From NCBI GenBank assembly GCA_965225715.1, contig CBDDBK010000002.1, positions 806,001 to 870,000 on the forward strand: a DNA stretch of 64,000 nt, written 5' to 3'. Below are positions 1 through 8,982 of this stretch, one piece after another. Source of the DNA: CBDDBK01 sp965225715 (GTDB taxonomy: Bacteria > Bacteroidota > Bacteroidia > Cytophagales > Flammeovirgaceae). The translations under genes were made by a program, and so were the position numbers. Every line of letters begins with the position of its first letter. The stretch's first letter is position 1. Under the pieces are notes generated by a model that saw nothing but the letters and a program-made list of their open reading frames with translations, did not search any database and had not been told where the DNA came from.

Positions 1-941
1 AATGGAAATTAGTTGGTGGAGATGGTTTAAAGACTGTATATGCTCAATTTAAAGATTCTATTGGTAATTTTTCACGTATAGTTTTTGATAGAATTGGTAT
101 AGATCGTAGAGCACCTACTAGTGGTAAAATTTCTATTAATCATAAGGCTCAATTTACTACTAATGTTAACGGAGTTGTTAATTTAGACATTTACGTTAGA
201 GGCGCTACTGAAATGATGATTAGTAATGATATAACTTTTAAAAATGCTAAATGGCAACCTTATCAACATTTTTTATACAATTGGTATTTAGATGGTGATG
301 ATGGAAAAAAAACTGTATATATTCGTTTTAGAGATGATTCAGGAAATGAAACTGAACCTACTAGTGCTTCTATTATTTTAGATCGGCAAGAGCCTATAAA
401 TACCAAAATAGCTATTAACAAAGGAGCAAAGTATATAACAAACCCAAATAGAATAGTTAACCTTGATATAGTTGCTGAAGGTGCTACTGAAATGCTTATT
501 ACAAATTCATCATATTTGAAAAGTAAGCGTTGGGAGGCTTATAAGCCTACCAAATCTTGGGTACTTTTAGATAAGGAAGGTAAAAAAACAGTTTATGCTC
601 AATTTCGGGACGAAGCAGGAAATACTTCAGACATAACAGAATCATCTATAATATTAGATACAGAACCTCCAAAGGGTTTACATGTCATCATAAATGATGG
701 GAAAAAAGTAACTTATCACACTAGTGTAAACTTAAGCATTTTAGCTGAAAATGCTGATTATATGAGAATTGGTAGAGATTCTAATTTTTCTGGGGTGGAA
801 TGGGAACCTTATAGAGAAATAAAAGAATGGGAATTACTGGAAAGAGACGGTTTGCAACGTGTATATGTTTCTTTCAAAGATAAAGCCGAAAATGTAAGTA
901 CTTTTATTTTTGGTCAAATAACATATAGTTCTACAAAATAA
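1..941 (+). CDS. Ig-like repeat protein, 3' part (5' end outside window)
   Basis: The frame is open from the first bases of the window, so the ATG at 213 is internal and this is the C-terminal part (about 313 codons) of a longer gene. It consists of three to four repeats of roughly 93 residues. Each contains a conserved core: W..L.GDGKKTVY..FRD..GN followed by I.LD...P and later VNL.I.A.GATEM.I. This resembles bacterial Ig-like/chitobiase C-terminal-type beta-sandwich repeats of secreted surface proteins. No catalytic motif or T9SS sorting signal is visible at the C-terminus. The next gene downstream on the same strand is a gldJ-like gene, but the 550 bp gap argues against tight co-translation. 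Function is unknown; a structural or adhesive role is inference. Confidence 0.7.
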   Translation, partial: WKLVGGDGLKTVYAQFKDSIGNFSRIVFDRIGIDRRAPTSGKISINHKAQFTTNVNGVVNLDIYVRGATEMMISNDITFKNAKWQPYQHFLYNWYLDGDDGKKTVYIRFRDDSGNETEPTSASIILDRQEPINTKIAINKGAKYITNPNRIVNLDIVAEGATEMLITNSSYLKSKRWEAYKPTKSWVLLDKEGKKTVYAQFRDEAGNTSDITESSIILDTEPPKGLHVIINDGKKVTYHTSVNLSILAENADYMRIGRDSNFSGVEWEPYREIKEWELLERDGLQRVYVSFKDKAENVSTFIFGQITYSSTK

Positions 942-1493
942 AATATACTCTTTAAGTCTATTTTTAAAAAGTTATAAATTCTAAAAATAGACTTGCCCGG
1001 ATTTGATAATCAATCAAATAAAAAAGTTATTTTTATAAAAAATTGTTAATTAAAAACTTATAAAAAAAGATATTATAATGAAAGTTTAGAGGTTTTTCAA
1101 AGAGATCAAGTAAAATTTAGATAATAAATATATTTTTAATTTATATTTATTATCTTGATAATCAAATATTTATACTATGTTAGTTTTTTTCATTAAATTC
1201 AATACCAAAAAACCAAAATTACATAGCATATTGATTATCAAAATAATTCAAGTCTAATAGTTTTGATATGATCGATCAATCACATTACAAAAAAATATGT
1301 TTAAATAAACAAACTAATATTTGTAACTAACTATATTTGTAGAAAGATATTGATAGAAGATAATTTAATCCTTATATCTAAAAAAATAAGAGTTCGGTAT
1401 AATTTTTGCCCTATTTATCCGTTTGAAAATAATAAAAGTCATTTTGTATTATCACAAATTCAGTTTATTCAATTAAAAAATAAAAATTAGGTT
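942..1493. other. 550 bp intergenic region with repeated TTGATAATCA
   Basis: No gene is visible. The decamer TTGATAATCA occurs at 1003-1012 and 1155-1164, and inverted at 1232-1241. This could be an operator, but that is inference. A stretch beginning AATAGACTTGCCCGG (about 987-1003) recurs inverted at about 53925-53945, so part of the region is a dispersed repeat. Confidence 0.4.
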
Positions 1494-2720
1494 ATGATTA
1501 GTGAAAAAATCAAAACTTTTACTTCTTTTTCGGTTCCTTTTTGCTTAGCCTTATTACTGGTTTATTCTAGTTGTACCATACGAGGTATTGGTAATCCCAC
1601 AGCCAGTAATCCAGGTAAAAAAAGCACAAAAACTGGACAAGAATACAATGGTAAAGACGAAACTTCTTTTGAAGTACGCCCCTATTTTGGTCAGCCTAAA
1701 GGACCTGATTTAAAGTATGTAGAAGGTGGAAGAGTTATCCTTGGGTCTTTTGAGGAAGATGTTGTTAATACAAGAGACAATATAGAAAGAACTGTTACTG
1801 TTTCCTCCTTCTTTATGGATGAAACCGAAGTAGCCAATATCCATTGGTTAGAATATATGTTTTTTGCACGTGATTCAGGGATAGAGTATTATAATGAAAC
1901 TATCCCTGATACAACTGTCTGGGCTGCAGAGTTGGCATATAATGATCCTTATATAGAACATTATTTGAGATATCCCGGTTTTAGATATTTTCCTGTTGTT
2001 GGAGTTACTTGGAAACAGGCTAAAAATTATACTATTTGGCGTACTACTGTTGTTAATAAAGTTCTTGTTTATCAAGATGGTACTGACGAAGAAGTTGCTG
2101 CCATTGAAAATGGAGGAAAAATACCTTTAGAAAGTGGTATTATTGTCCCAAATTATCGGCTACCTTCAGAAGCAGAATGGGAATATGCAGCTCAAGCACT
2201 AATTGGAGTTCAAGAAATTGACGAATTACATTCTCATAGAAGACTTTATCCTTGGGATGGACATAGTTTAAGAAATCCTTATGGTGAGACAAGAGGACGT
2301 TTTCTTGCTAATTTTAAACGAGGACGTGGTGATTATGCCGGTATTGCAGGTAGCTTAAATGATGGTGCCATGATTACCAGTTATATTTATGATTATCCAC
2401 CTAATGACTATGGTTTATACAATATGGCTGGTAATGTTAGTGAATGGGTTGAAGATATTTATAGACCACTTTCTTATCAAGATTTTTCCGACCTTAATCC
2501 TATTAGAAACAGTGGTTTTTTAGATGATAGGGATTGGAATTATGTTTATGACAAAACAAATTATACAACTTTTATAGATAACCATCTTAGAGTTTATAAA
2601 GGTGGTTCTTGGAAAGATGTTGCTTATTGGCTTACGCCAGGTACAAGACGTTACTTAGAAGAAGATTCAGCTACCGCAACAGTAGGCTTCAGATGTGCTA
2701 TGACTTTCACTGATTATTAA
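1494..2720 (+). CDS. gldJ: GldJ/GldK-like gliding motility lipoprotein (FGE-sulfatase fold)
   Basis: A 408-residue outer-membrane-type lipoprotein. The N-terminal signal ends in a lipobox YSSC with Cys27. The rest is a formylglycine-generating-enzyme-like domain: EGGRVILGS near residue 76, then SSFFMDETEVAN, FPVVGVTWKQA, YRLPSEAEWEYAA, YNMAGNVSEWVED, YKGGSWKD and a terminal GFRCAM. The insertions around residues 130-160 (DT.VW...L.YNDPY...YLRYPGFR) match the GldJ/GldK group rather than enzymatic sulfatase maturases. In Bacteroidota these proteins stabilise the gliding and type IX secretion machinery, which fits sprA later in the window. It is shorter than Flavobacterium GldJ (about 560 aa). 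GldK is the alternative assignment. The ATG at 1494 gives the complete signal peptide. Confidence 0.72.
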   Translation: MISEKIKTFTSFSVPFCLALLLVYSSCTIRGIGNPTASNPGKKSTKTGQEYNGKDETSFEVRPYFGQPKGPDLKYVEGGRVILGSFEEDVVNTRDNIERTVTVSSFFMDETEVANIHWLEYMFFARDSGIEYYNETIPDTTVWAAELAYNDPYIEHYLRYPGFRYFPVVGVTWKQAKNYTIWRTTVVNKVLVYQDGTDEEVAAIENGGKIPLESGIIVPNYRLPSEAEWEYAAQALIGVQEIDELHSHRRLYPWDGHSLRNPYGETRGRFLANFKRGRGDYAGIAGSLNDGAMITSYIYDYPPNDYGLYNMAGNVSEWVEDIYRPLSYQDFSDLNPIRNSGFLDDRDWNYVYDKTNYTTFIDNHLRVYKGGSWKDVAYWLTPGTRRYLEEDSATATVGFRCAMTFTDY

Positions 2721-2758
2721 AGATTTTTAGATAGAATAGAAGATCAATCTAAAATATT

Positions 2759-2790
2759 AAAGGAGGGTATATACCCTCCTTTATTTTTAT
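2759..2790 (+). terminator. Rho-independent terminator after the gldJ-like gene
   Basis: A perfect 12-bp inverted repeat (AAAGGAGGGTAT and its complement, 2759-2782) is followed by a T-rich run, 39 bp after the stop codon. Confidence 0.8.
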
Positions 2791-2811
2791 AAAATTAATA
2801 ATATATTAGAC

Positions 2812-2950
2812 TTATAACACTAATGATTTAAATTTACTATATTGTTAGATTTAAGATTTAAATATCATGCCCAAAATGATCGATCGGTTTAAAGATCAAA
2901 GAAAGTATTAGATAGTCTTACACAAGTAATGATAAAATTGAAAAGATATC
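2812..2950 (+). mobile_element. Degraded left end of an IS630-family element
   Basis: The sequence aligns by eye with the left ends of the IS630 copies at about 33350 and 40787: an end resembling CATTAATGATTTAAA, then TATCATGCC and the first codons of the transposase. It carries many substitutions and small deletions, and no reading frame survives. It is the oldest of three copies of this element in the window. Confidence 0.6.
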
Positions 2951-3011
2951 TAAAATTAGGTTATTTTGCAAGTTAAAAATTTTCATTCTAAAGATAAAAT
3001 AGTTTAAAAAA

Positions 3012-3120
3012 ATGACTTGGATTCCTCAATGTCCAGCGTGCTCATCCTGCTAATGTATCAAAAATAGTAAGCGCAGAGGAAAGCAGGTATACCTCTGCAA
3101 ATCCTTCCGGAGACTGTTAA
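3012..3120 (+). pseudogene. IS1-family transposase N-terminal remnant (zinc ribbon)
   Basis: Conceptual translation gives a CPxC pair, a stop, and then KNSKRRGKQVYLCKS, which is the zinc-ribbon start of an IS1 InsA-type transposase. A second cysteine pair is damaged. Only about 35 codons remain. A longer relative is at 53153-53866. Confidence 0.55.
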
Positions 3121-3394
3121 ATTACACAAGGTTTTTGTTTATTTTCAGAATAATTAGTTGTCCCTTAAAAACTTTTAACGAATTGATACATAGTCATCCC
3201 TTAAAAACTTTTTAACTATTTGATAGATAGGATATTTAAAGAAAGAGAAATAAGATAACTATTTGATTATAAACAGTTTGTGTTTCAACAGTTTTCACGA
3301 CTTGATATTTCAAGTTAATTTAGTGTTTATTAAAGACTTATGGTTAAGTTTGCTCTATATTTTGTTCATTTTTTACCCTCAAAACGGTGATTTT

Positions 3395-3812
3395 ATGCTA
3401 GGTTCTCTTCAGTCTAACCAACGATTCCCTGATCAACAAGCCCTTAAAGACATACTCAATCTCAACCATGAATTGTGTCAATTATCTGATGCTATTGACT
3501 GTAAATTTATAGAGGATAAACTTGCTATTTTCTATTCTAGTACAGGCAGACCGAGCCATTCGATTCGCCTTATGGCTAGCCTGCTCATTTTGAAATCTGT
3601 GCGTAATTTAAGCGATGAAAAACTCGTTAATAAGCAATGGCGAGAAAATATATACTATCAGTATTTTTCTGGTTATCAGTATCATAGTCTTGAAAAGCCT
3701 TGCACTTCGAGTCAGCTTGTTCATTGTTCACTTTCGTAAGCGTATTGGTGAGGAGAGCGTACAGGTGATTTTAGAGGCTTCTATCCAAGTCCACGAGGAT
3801 CAGGGGTCCTAT
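3395..3812 (+). pseudogene. IS5-family transposase, N-terminal fragment, frameshifted
   Basis: The fragment begins MLGSLQSNQRFPDQQ and holds the DUF772-type N-terminal domain (SIRLMASLLILKSVRNLSDEKLV...WRENIYYQYFSG). Continuation requires a shift into the frame reading FIVHFRKRIGEESVQ.ILEAS, and it stops abruptly near 3812. There the inverted end of an IS4 element begins. The DDE catalytic part is absent. Direct repeats TCCCTTAAAAACTTTT at about 3164 and 3190 lie upstream and may belong to the element end. The copy is non-functional. Confidence 0.75.
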
Positions 3813-3813
3813 T

Positions 3814-4320
3814 GACACCCCACAGAATATTTAAGGGGTGTATTGGGGGTTGAAAATAAGATAACTATCAATTAGCTAGTTTATTTTTTTCAATGCCTTT
3901 GCCAATATTTTCAAACCGGGCAAAGGCTGACATTTAGTGGGACGAAAGCCTACTAAGCAACCAAGAAGGACACAGAACTCCTGAATACTTGGCAAATTAG
4001 TCAGGTCATAGCTCACATTAGATGCTATCTTTTTTACCTCACTATATCGGTAAAGTATCTCATAATCAATTGGGTTCACTCCAAAGCTGTATATATCCAT
4101 ATCGGGATCGTTTTCGGCATAATAACGCAATTTTAAAGCATTTAAACATGCGATAGAATATGCACTAATAGCATTTTTAAGTTGCTTAGATTAAGCCATT
4201 TAGATGTCTTCTATACGCGCAGCACCGCTTTTTAAAAGATAATGAAAACGTTCTATAAGTCAACATTTTAAATAGTAAGATACAACTAAGAGGGCGTCCT
4301 CTAAACGCTCAATTTTTAAA
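3814..4320 (-). pseudogene. IS4-family (Tn5-like) transposase C-terminal remnant with IS end
   Basis: The low-coordinate edge (3814 onward) carries the end CTATTGACACCCCACAGA, identical to the terminal inverted repeat of the complete IS4 element at 39989-41680. Reading leftward from about 4320, the minus strand encodes pieces of the YREK region (IERFHYLLKSGAARIEDI) and then an open stretch of 84 codons (4130-3876) ending PLPGLKILAKALKKIN, the usual IS4/Tn5 C-terminus. Stops and a frameshift separate the pieces. It abuts the truncated 3' end of the Rpn gene at 4325, suggesting the insertion trimmed that gene. Confidence 0.7.
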
Positions 4321-4324
4321 TTGG

Positions 4325-4897
4325 TTAAGAGTTTTTCCAGTCCACAGGATCGATGCCTTCAGACGCCTCTATTTCTCTGACTCTAACTGCATAGACTGGG
4401 TAAGCTGCCTCCCTTTTTTTAAAGGCTTTGGGATGGAAAGCTACTCGATGGAAATACACGTCCAGTTTGGCTTCCGGTTTATCCACTCTTAAAGTGGCAT
4501 AATGATGATAATAATCTTGAGAATCGCTGAAGGTATCAGCGATTAAGCTTAAGGTATAAACAGGCATCAGGGTTTCATAAAGCTGTCCCCTTTTAATCTG
4601 TCTGTAATAGGTATCAATGGTATCATATAAAATACGGTGTTTGAATTCTGATATCCACACGCTTTGTATTTGTACGATAAACTGTTGCTCTTGATTATCT
4701 TGACATATTACCTCAATTATGGTGTATTTATATCTTTGGAGGTTAGGCTTCTGCTCAAGAGAAAAATGGTGAACACTTTCAACGACCTGACCTTCTTTCA
4801 AAGGCAATAGGGCATTTAAAAAGCTCATCAATAAATCTTTGTGTTCTCCAAAGATTTTTTTAAAGGTTAAATCAGCCTTAGAATCTAAATATTTCAT
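4325..4897 (-). CDS. Rpn/PD-(D/E)XK nuclease family transposase-like protein, 3' truncated
   Basis: 190 residues of the PDDEXK_2 (Rpn, recombination-promoting nuclease) family. The typical start MKYLDSKADLTFKKIFGEHKDLLMSFLNALLPL is present. The nuclease core follows: IIEVICQDNQEQQFIVQIQ, with E/D and IQ at the expected PD-(D/E)XK positions. The family usually continues to about 280-300 aa with a conserved WLRFL-type segment, which is missing here. The gene ends next to the IS4 remnant, so it is probably truncated and possibly inactive. A remnant of a close homolog starts at 52981 in the mirror-image position of the other accessory island. Confidence 0.7.
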   Translation of the reverse strand: MKYLDSKADLTFKKIFGEHKDLLMSFLNALLPLKEGQVVESVHHFSLEQKPNLQRYKYTIIEVICQDNQEQQFIVQIQSVWISEFKHRILYDTIDTYYRQIKRGQLYETLMPVYTLSLIADTFSDSQDYYHHYATLRVDKPEAKLDVYFHRVAFHPKAFKKREAAYPVYAVRVREIEASEGIDPVDWKNS

Positions 4898-5049
4898 TTA
4901 ATCGTTAGAATTAATTTTTTAAAAAAACACAATACTACTTTTCAGAAATCATATTAAGCAATTTTATTAAAAAGCACCTAATAAACAATGATTAATGAAT
5001 AATGTAAAGTGATTAATGATTTTTCATAAACCGATAATTTTCATAATCC

Positions 5050-5083
5050 ACAGCTGTCAAGTCTTTAAAGACCTGACAGCTGT
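5050..5083. repeat. ACAGCTGTC-type palindrome, copy 1
   Basis: A 34-bp near-perfect inverted repeat built from arms ACAGCTGTCAAGTCTTT and AAAGACCTGACAGCTGT. It recurs as a perfect 33-bp palindrome at 52831-52863. In both places an Rpn-family start lies 110-155 bp beyond it. It may double as a terminator for the minus-strand gene at 5111. Confidence 0.7.
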
Positions 5084-5110
5084 AGCCCAAGGTTTAACTC
5101 CCTTTTCCCC

Positions 5111-7039
5111 TTACTCCTCATAATACCAAACATCATTTAAATAATTAAAATTGCTCTTTGCTCCCCCTATTACCCAAATTTTATTATCAAAAACTACGGA
5201 AGTAAAACCACTACGAGATCCCCACGGTACTGAAGTGGCTTCTTCCACCCAATTAACCCCATCACTACTTGAATATATATAATCATTTCCTAACACCCAA
5301 ATTTTGTTATTATACACAACTGAAGCCTCAAGAGTTCTTGTTGGCCAGGGTGTTGAAGAGGTCTCTTGTGTCCATGTACTATTAATACCATCGGTTGACC
5401 ACACATCGCTATAAGTTAAATTGGGTAAATCAGAAAAGTTATTCCCTCCTATCACCCATAGCCTACCATTAAAAACTACTGAAGTATGCTCATCCCTTGC
5501 TGGCCAAGCATTATCGTAATTTTGACTATAAGAGCCATGTCCGCTAGTTGTCCAAACATCTGCGAAAGTGGGAGCTACACCTGGTCCTGATGGATTTCTT
5601 CCTACTCCTCCTATTACTAAAATTTTATTACTAAAAATATTTGAAGTGTGGTTGTATCTGGCTTCCCATGGTGCCGCAGAACTAACTTCAACCCAATGGG
5701 AACCGTTACCACTATACCACACATCATTTTTCGCACTTCCGTCGTATCCTCCCAATACATACATCCTATCATTAAAAACGACTGAAGTATGGACACTCCT
5801 TTCAGACCAATCCGCAGAAGCATCTATTTGTTCCCAATCTATCCCATCTGAACTACACCATACATCATTGTATCTACTAGCAGTACTAGTTACGTCATCA
5901 TAAAAAAGACCACCTAGTACCCACATTTTATTATTAAAAATAACTGAAGTGTGATCAATTCTTTCCGCCCAGCCTGTAGAAGAAGTTGCCAATAGCCATC
6001 CACTTATATGATTAATGGTAATTGTAAAGTTTTTGTCAAATGTTCCTCCTTTACCATCATCAGTTCTAATTTGTATTGTATAGCTGTTTTTAGAATCATA
6101 GTCAAAAACAGCATTGCCCATTAATTGATTATCAGTGATAATAAAACTATCTTGATGAGAAAGCAAAGTATAATTATGAGTATCGCCTATATCATTGTCT
6201 CCAATAGTGGTTAGAGTTCCAATTAATGTATTTTCAGCCTGTTTCTCTAAAATAGTTGTGTTAGTGATAGCAATGTCTGTAGGTGATTCATTCAAATTTT
6301 TTATTTGGATAGTAAAAAATTTTTGTGCTAACATACCTTCATTTTCATCTTTTCCTTGAATTCGTATTGAATAGCTATTTTTGGTTTCGTAATCAAAAAC
6401 AGCCGCGGCTTTTAAGCGATTGCCTTCTATGCTAAAATGGCTGTTGTCAGTATCGCCAGTGCCGAAAACCAAACTGTAGGTATAGGTATTTACCTCATCA
6501 TCTCCTTCTACGCTTAAGATACCTATTTCTGTGCCAATGGGTTGATTTTCCGAAACGGTTATATCGGTTAAAACTAATACTCCCAAAGTATTGGTGCCTG
6601 ACGAGCTTACGCATGTACCGCCGCAAGCCAGCACGGTTACATTTTTAGCCCCACCTTCTAATTGACCACCATCGTCGGCAGCAGCCGTAACTTGAATAGT
6701 TGCTCTATTCCATTCTCCTTGCTCAAGCCTTTCTCTATCTATAGTTACGGTGATTTGACTTTCATTCGTTCCGACAATTTTTCCGCTAGTGCTTTGAAAA
6801 TTAACTATCCAATCCACCGATTCGGATACCGTCCAAGTTAGATTCTGTTGCCCCGTATTCTTAATGGCAAAAGCCAAACTGTTGTCATTTTCGCCAAAAT
6901 TTAATTCGGCAGGTGCTATTTCTAAGCGGGCAGGCGATAATACAGGCGCCTCATCACAATTCAGCGCCATATTCAAGGTCACTGTTATCAATACAACTAA
7001 AGGCAGTATTTTTGCCCAAAAAGAAAACTTATTTTTCAT
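5111..7039 (-). CDS. BACON-cadherin-Kelch surface protein (paralog A)
   Basis: A 642-residue exported protein. The hydrophobic N-terminus ends at Cys28 in LNCDE, possibly a lipoprotein, though Asn at -1 is not a standard lipobox. Residues about 35-135 form a BACON-like domain (LTWTVSESVDWI...ITVTIDR). Two cadherin-like repeats follow (about 155-345; SENQPIGTEIG...FDYETKNSYSIRI). Residues 350-642 are five to six Kelch-type units of the form HTSVVFN.K.WV.GG...NDVW, ending DVWYYEE. This is the only family member with an intact Kelch domain. It lacks the FN3-like and FGE modules of its paralogs. The start is fixed by a leader shared with paralogs E and F. Kelch propellers bind ligands; the ligand is unknown. 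Confidence 0.8.
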   Translation of the reverse strand: MKNKFSFWAKILPLVVLITVTLNMALNCDEAPVLSPARLEIAPAELNFGENDNSLAFAIKNTGQQNLTWTVSESVDWIVNFQSTSGKIVGTNESQITVTIDRERLEQGEWNRATIQVTAAADDGGQLEGGAKNVTVLACGGTCVSSSGTNTLGVLVLTDITVSENQPIGTEIGILSVEGDDEVNTYTYSLVFGTGDTDNSHFSIEGNRLKAAAVFDYETKNSYSIRIQGKDENEGMLAQKFFTIQIKNLNESPTDIAITNTTILEKQAENTLIGTLTTIGDNDIGDTHNYTLLSHQDSFIITDNQLMGNAVFDYDSKNSYTIQIRTDDGKGGTFDKNFTITINHISGWLLATSSTGWAERIDHTSVIFNNKMWVLGGLFYDDVTSTASRYNDVWCSSDGIDWEQIDASADWSERSVHTSVVFNDRMYVLGGYDGSAKNDVWYSGNGSHWVEVSSAAPWEARYNHTSNIFSNKILVIGGVGRNPSGPGVAPTFADVWTTSGHGSYSQNYDNAWPARDEHTSVVFNGRLWVIGGNNFSDLPNLTYSDVWSTDGINSTWTQETSSTPWPTRTLEASVVYNNKIWVLGNDYIYSSSDGVNWVEEATSVPWGSRSGFTSVVFDNKIWVIGGAKSNFNYLNDVWYYEE

Positions 7040-7069
7040 AATAAAATAGTTAGAATAATGATTAATATG

Positions 7070-7105
7070 AAATTAAAAAAATATATAACTAATTGGTTTT
7101 TAGTA
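7070..7105 (-). promoter_or_regulatory. Conserved leader upstream of paralog A
   Basis: The motif CAATTANTTATATAT (minus strand, about 7096-7080) lies some 40-60 nt before the ATG. It recurs at similar distance before paralogs B-F and before the DUF5683 gene. The paralog A leader is nearly identical to those of E and F up to the start codon. A common promoter or mRNA leader is inference. Confidence 0.45.
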
Positions 7106-7145
7106 TTTTAAAACCAGATAGGTTTAAAAGCCTTTTGGTTCTCCC

Positions 7146-8315
7146 TTAGCGCACAAGTCCCAGCGGCATAGTATGCGCATAATCGCCTGTAATAACAGGT
7201 GTTTGTGCATTTCTGGTAAATTTAATGACTTCTTTTCGGGTGTAGTCAAAGCATTCGGTTATCGAAATAATTTTATCTTTATTATAATCAGCATGTCCGC
7301 TTAAGCCTTTTATAAAAAAATAACTAAATGCACCTTGTCTTTTACCTTGAATTTCCAACGAATATTCTTCGCCTTTAGAAGACAGTATAAAAGCTGAGCC
7401 TTTTTGAGTCTGGTTTAAGGTTTCGTAAAATAGCTGAGTTGTTTCCAAAGACTTAATGGTTTTATCGCCAGAATGTAAGGCTTTAGAGGCGTTACAAACA
7501 TAAATTTCTTGAGTCTGAGGGTTAGGCTGATGAATGGCTAAATTTCCTGAGTGGCAAGCATCTATAATGCAAAGAGTCAATTTGGCTTTGCTAGTTTTGA
7601 GTTGCTCGCCAATAAATTGGTGGCTCACCAGTCCCAGTCCGGTGCTGGGCGTAAAATTTTCAGCTAAAAGTGCATCTGGTGAGCCATGCCCTGAAAAATA
7701 AAATAAAAAAGCGTCCTCTGGTCCAGCTTGTCTAAGCATTTTTACAAAGGCTTTTTTAATAGTGGTGCTGTGGGCTTTTTCGTCTATAAGCAAAATAATT
7801 TGATTATCTGGCAAGGCTCCGCCTTCGGGACTTTTTAAAAAGGCATATATTCTGTAAGCATCGTCATCGCAATAATTAAGTCTAGCCCCTTTATCTCGAT
7901 AGTCTGCCACACCAACCACAACAGCCCAAGTTTTAAAGGTTTTTACATTAATTTGCTGGGTAAGATTCAAATTTTCTTGCCTAAGCCGATTTATTTCGGT
8001 TTGAAGTTTGGCAATTTGGATTTCAGACCCTCTTTCTTCAGCAGCGGCTAATTCATTTTCCAAGTGGTCTACTTCTTGTTGAGCCGAAAGGCTTTGTTTG
8101 TTTGGCTTACCATGAAACTTATTAAAAGCCTCTTGCTTTCTGCGCTCATAATTGCTTAACGCTTTCTTTTTAGCATGAAAATATTTTTTAGACCAATTCT
8201 GTTTCACAGACCAATTTTTATATTCTGTATTTTTTCCTTTTTGCCAGAGTTTATAGCTTTGCCCAAAACCGGAATAAAAAACTGATAAGACTGAAATAAA
8301 AATGAGAACTTTCAT
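7146..8315 (-). CDS. Secreted caspase-family (C14) peptidase
   Basis: The ATG at 8315 gives a 389-residue protein with a clear signal peptide (MKVLIFISVLSVFYSGFGQ). The TTG at 8354 only adds a non-signal extension. Residues about 35-130 are basic and then coiled-coil (heptad-like LENELAAAEE, IAKLQTEINRLRQENLNL). The caspase domain follows: TWAVVVGVADY, FYFSGHGSPDA with catalytic His210, and CIIDACHSGN with catalytic Cys254. Both catalytic residues are intact. Metacaspase-like peptidases of this type cleave after basic or acidic residues; the target is unknown. It sits between paralog A and a DUF5683 gene on the same strand, about 85 bp from the latter's stop, and is probably co-transcribed with it. 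Secreted caspases of this sort are common in Bacteroidota islands with FGE or Kelch proteins. Confidence 0.85.
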   Translation of the reverse strand: MKVLIFISVLSVFYSGFGQSYKLWQKGKNTEYKNWSVKQNWSKKYFHAKKKALSNYERRKQEAFNKFHGKPNKQSLSAQQEVDHLENELAAAEERGSEIQIAKLQTEINRLRQENLNLTQQINVKTFKTWAVVVGVADYRDKGARLNYCDDDAYRIYAFLKSPEGGALPDNQIILLIDEKAHSTTIKKAFVKMLRQAGPEDAFLFYFSGHGSPDALLAENFTPSTGLGLVSHQFIGEQLKTSKAKLTLCIIDACHSGNLAIHQPNPQTQEIYVCNASKALHSGDKTIKSLETTQLFYETLNQTQKGSAFILSSKGEEYSLEIQGKRQGAFSYFFIKGLSGHADYNKDKIISITECFDYTRKEVIKFTRNAQTPVITGDYAHTMPLGLVR

Positions 8316-8399
8316 AAGTGAATAGGATAAAATGATTAATTTGTTGATTTTCAATAAAATAAACTTAATAAATCTGTCGGGTTTGAAACTTACATGACT

Positions 8400-8846
8400 T
8401 CAAAAATTTAGCTTCAAACCAACTTTATCAGCTTGGGCAAAGAACTCCAATTTTCGCGGCTGATAAGCGTACACATTTGACCGCATGGCGCTGGCTTGAA
8501 TGATATTACCGACATAAAACACCAAGCCAACAATACCAATAAGATTTCGAGTGTCTTCCCAGCGCGCCGCTCTATCGGTATGAGTGCGCTTGAGGCTTAG
8601 ATTAGAGGTTTGGTTGGAAAGTCTAATGTTGTTGCTGCGTTGGGATTCTGCATAAATAACCCCAGCAATACTTGTTCCTACGCCAATAGAAAATACAAAT
8701 CCCGAAACAGGTTTTTCGTTATAAAACTGCCCCCATCCGGGCAATAAAGCCGAACGCCAAATAAAAGGACCATTCGTCACAAAACCTTGACCAGCAAGCC
8801 TAAAACTTAATACTATCAATAAACTACAAAAAAATAGACGCATCAT
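8400..8846 (-). CDS. DUF5683 domain protein
   Basis: A 148-residue protein with an N-terminal signal peptide (MMRLFFCSLLIVLSFRLAGQG). It carries the family motif WRSALLPGWGQFYNEKPVSG and two hydrophobic segments at about 48-65 and 100-118, consistent with a small envelope protein. DUF5683 has no established function. Upstream it has the same CAATTANTTATATAT leader motif as the BACON-cadherin genes, and the caspase gene follows it closely. This suggests a shared regulon (inference). Confidence 0.7.
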   Translation of the reverse strand: MMRLFFCSLLIVLSFRLAGQGFVTNGPFIWRSALLPGWGQFYNEKPVSGFVFSIGVGTSIAGVIYAESQRSNNIRLSNQTSNLSLKRTHTDRAARWEDTRNLIGIVGLVFYVGNIIQASAMRSNVYAYQPRKLEFFAQADKVGLKLNF

Positions 8847-8895
8847 TATCTTTTTTAAATTTAAAATTAAAATATATAATTAATTGATTTTTAAG

Positions 8896-8938
8896 GTTTC
8901 CAAACCTACGAGGTTTTAAAAACCTCGTAGGTTTTCGA
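8896..8938. repeat. REP palindrome (CGTAGG class)
   Basis: Arms AAACCTACGAGGTTTT and AAAACCTCGTAGGTTT, separated by one or two bases. It lies between the RAYT gene and the DUF5683 gene and is one of several dozen copies in the window. Confidence 0.85.
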
Positions 8939-8982
8939 AATCTCTAAGCCCGAAAGGTTTTTTCAGTTTAAACTTTTGGTTT

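Noticed and set aside
1494..2720. GldJ-like gene as another DGR target because of its FGE fold
   Set aside because: Its C-terminus has no NNC/NNT-rich variable frame and no downstream hairpin of the AGGC type; its insertions match GldJ/GldK.
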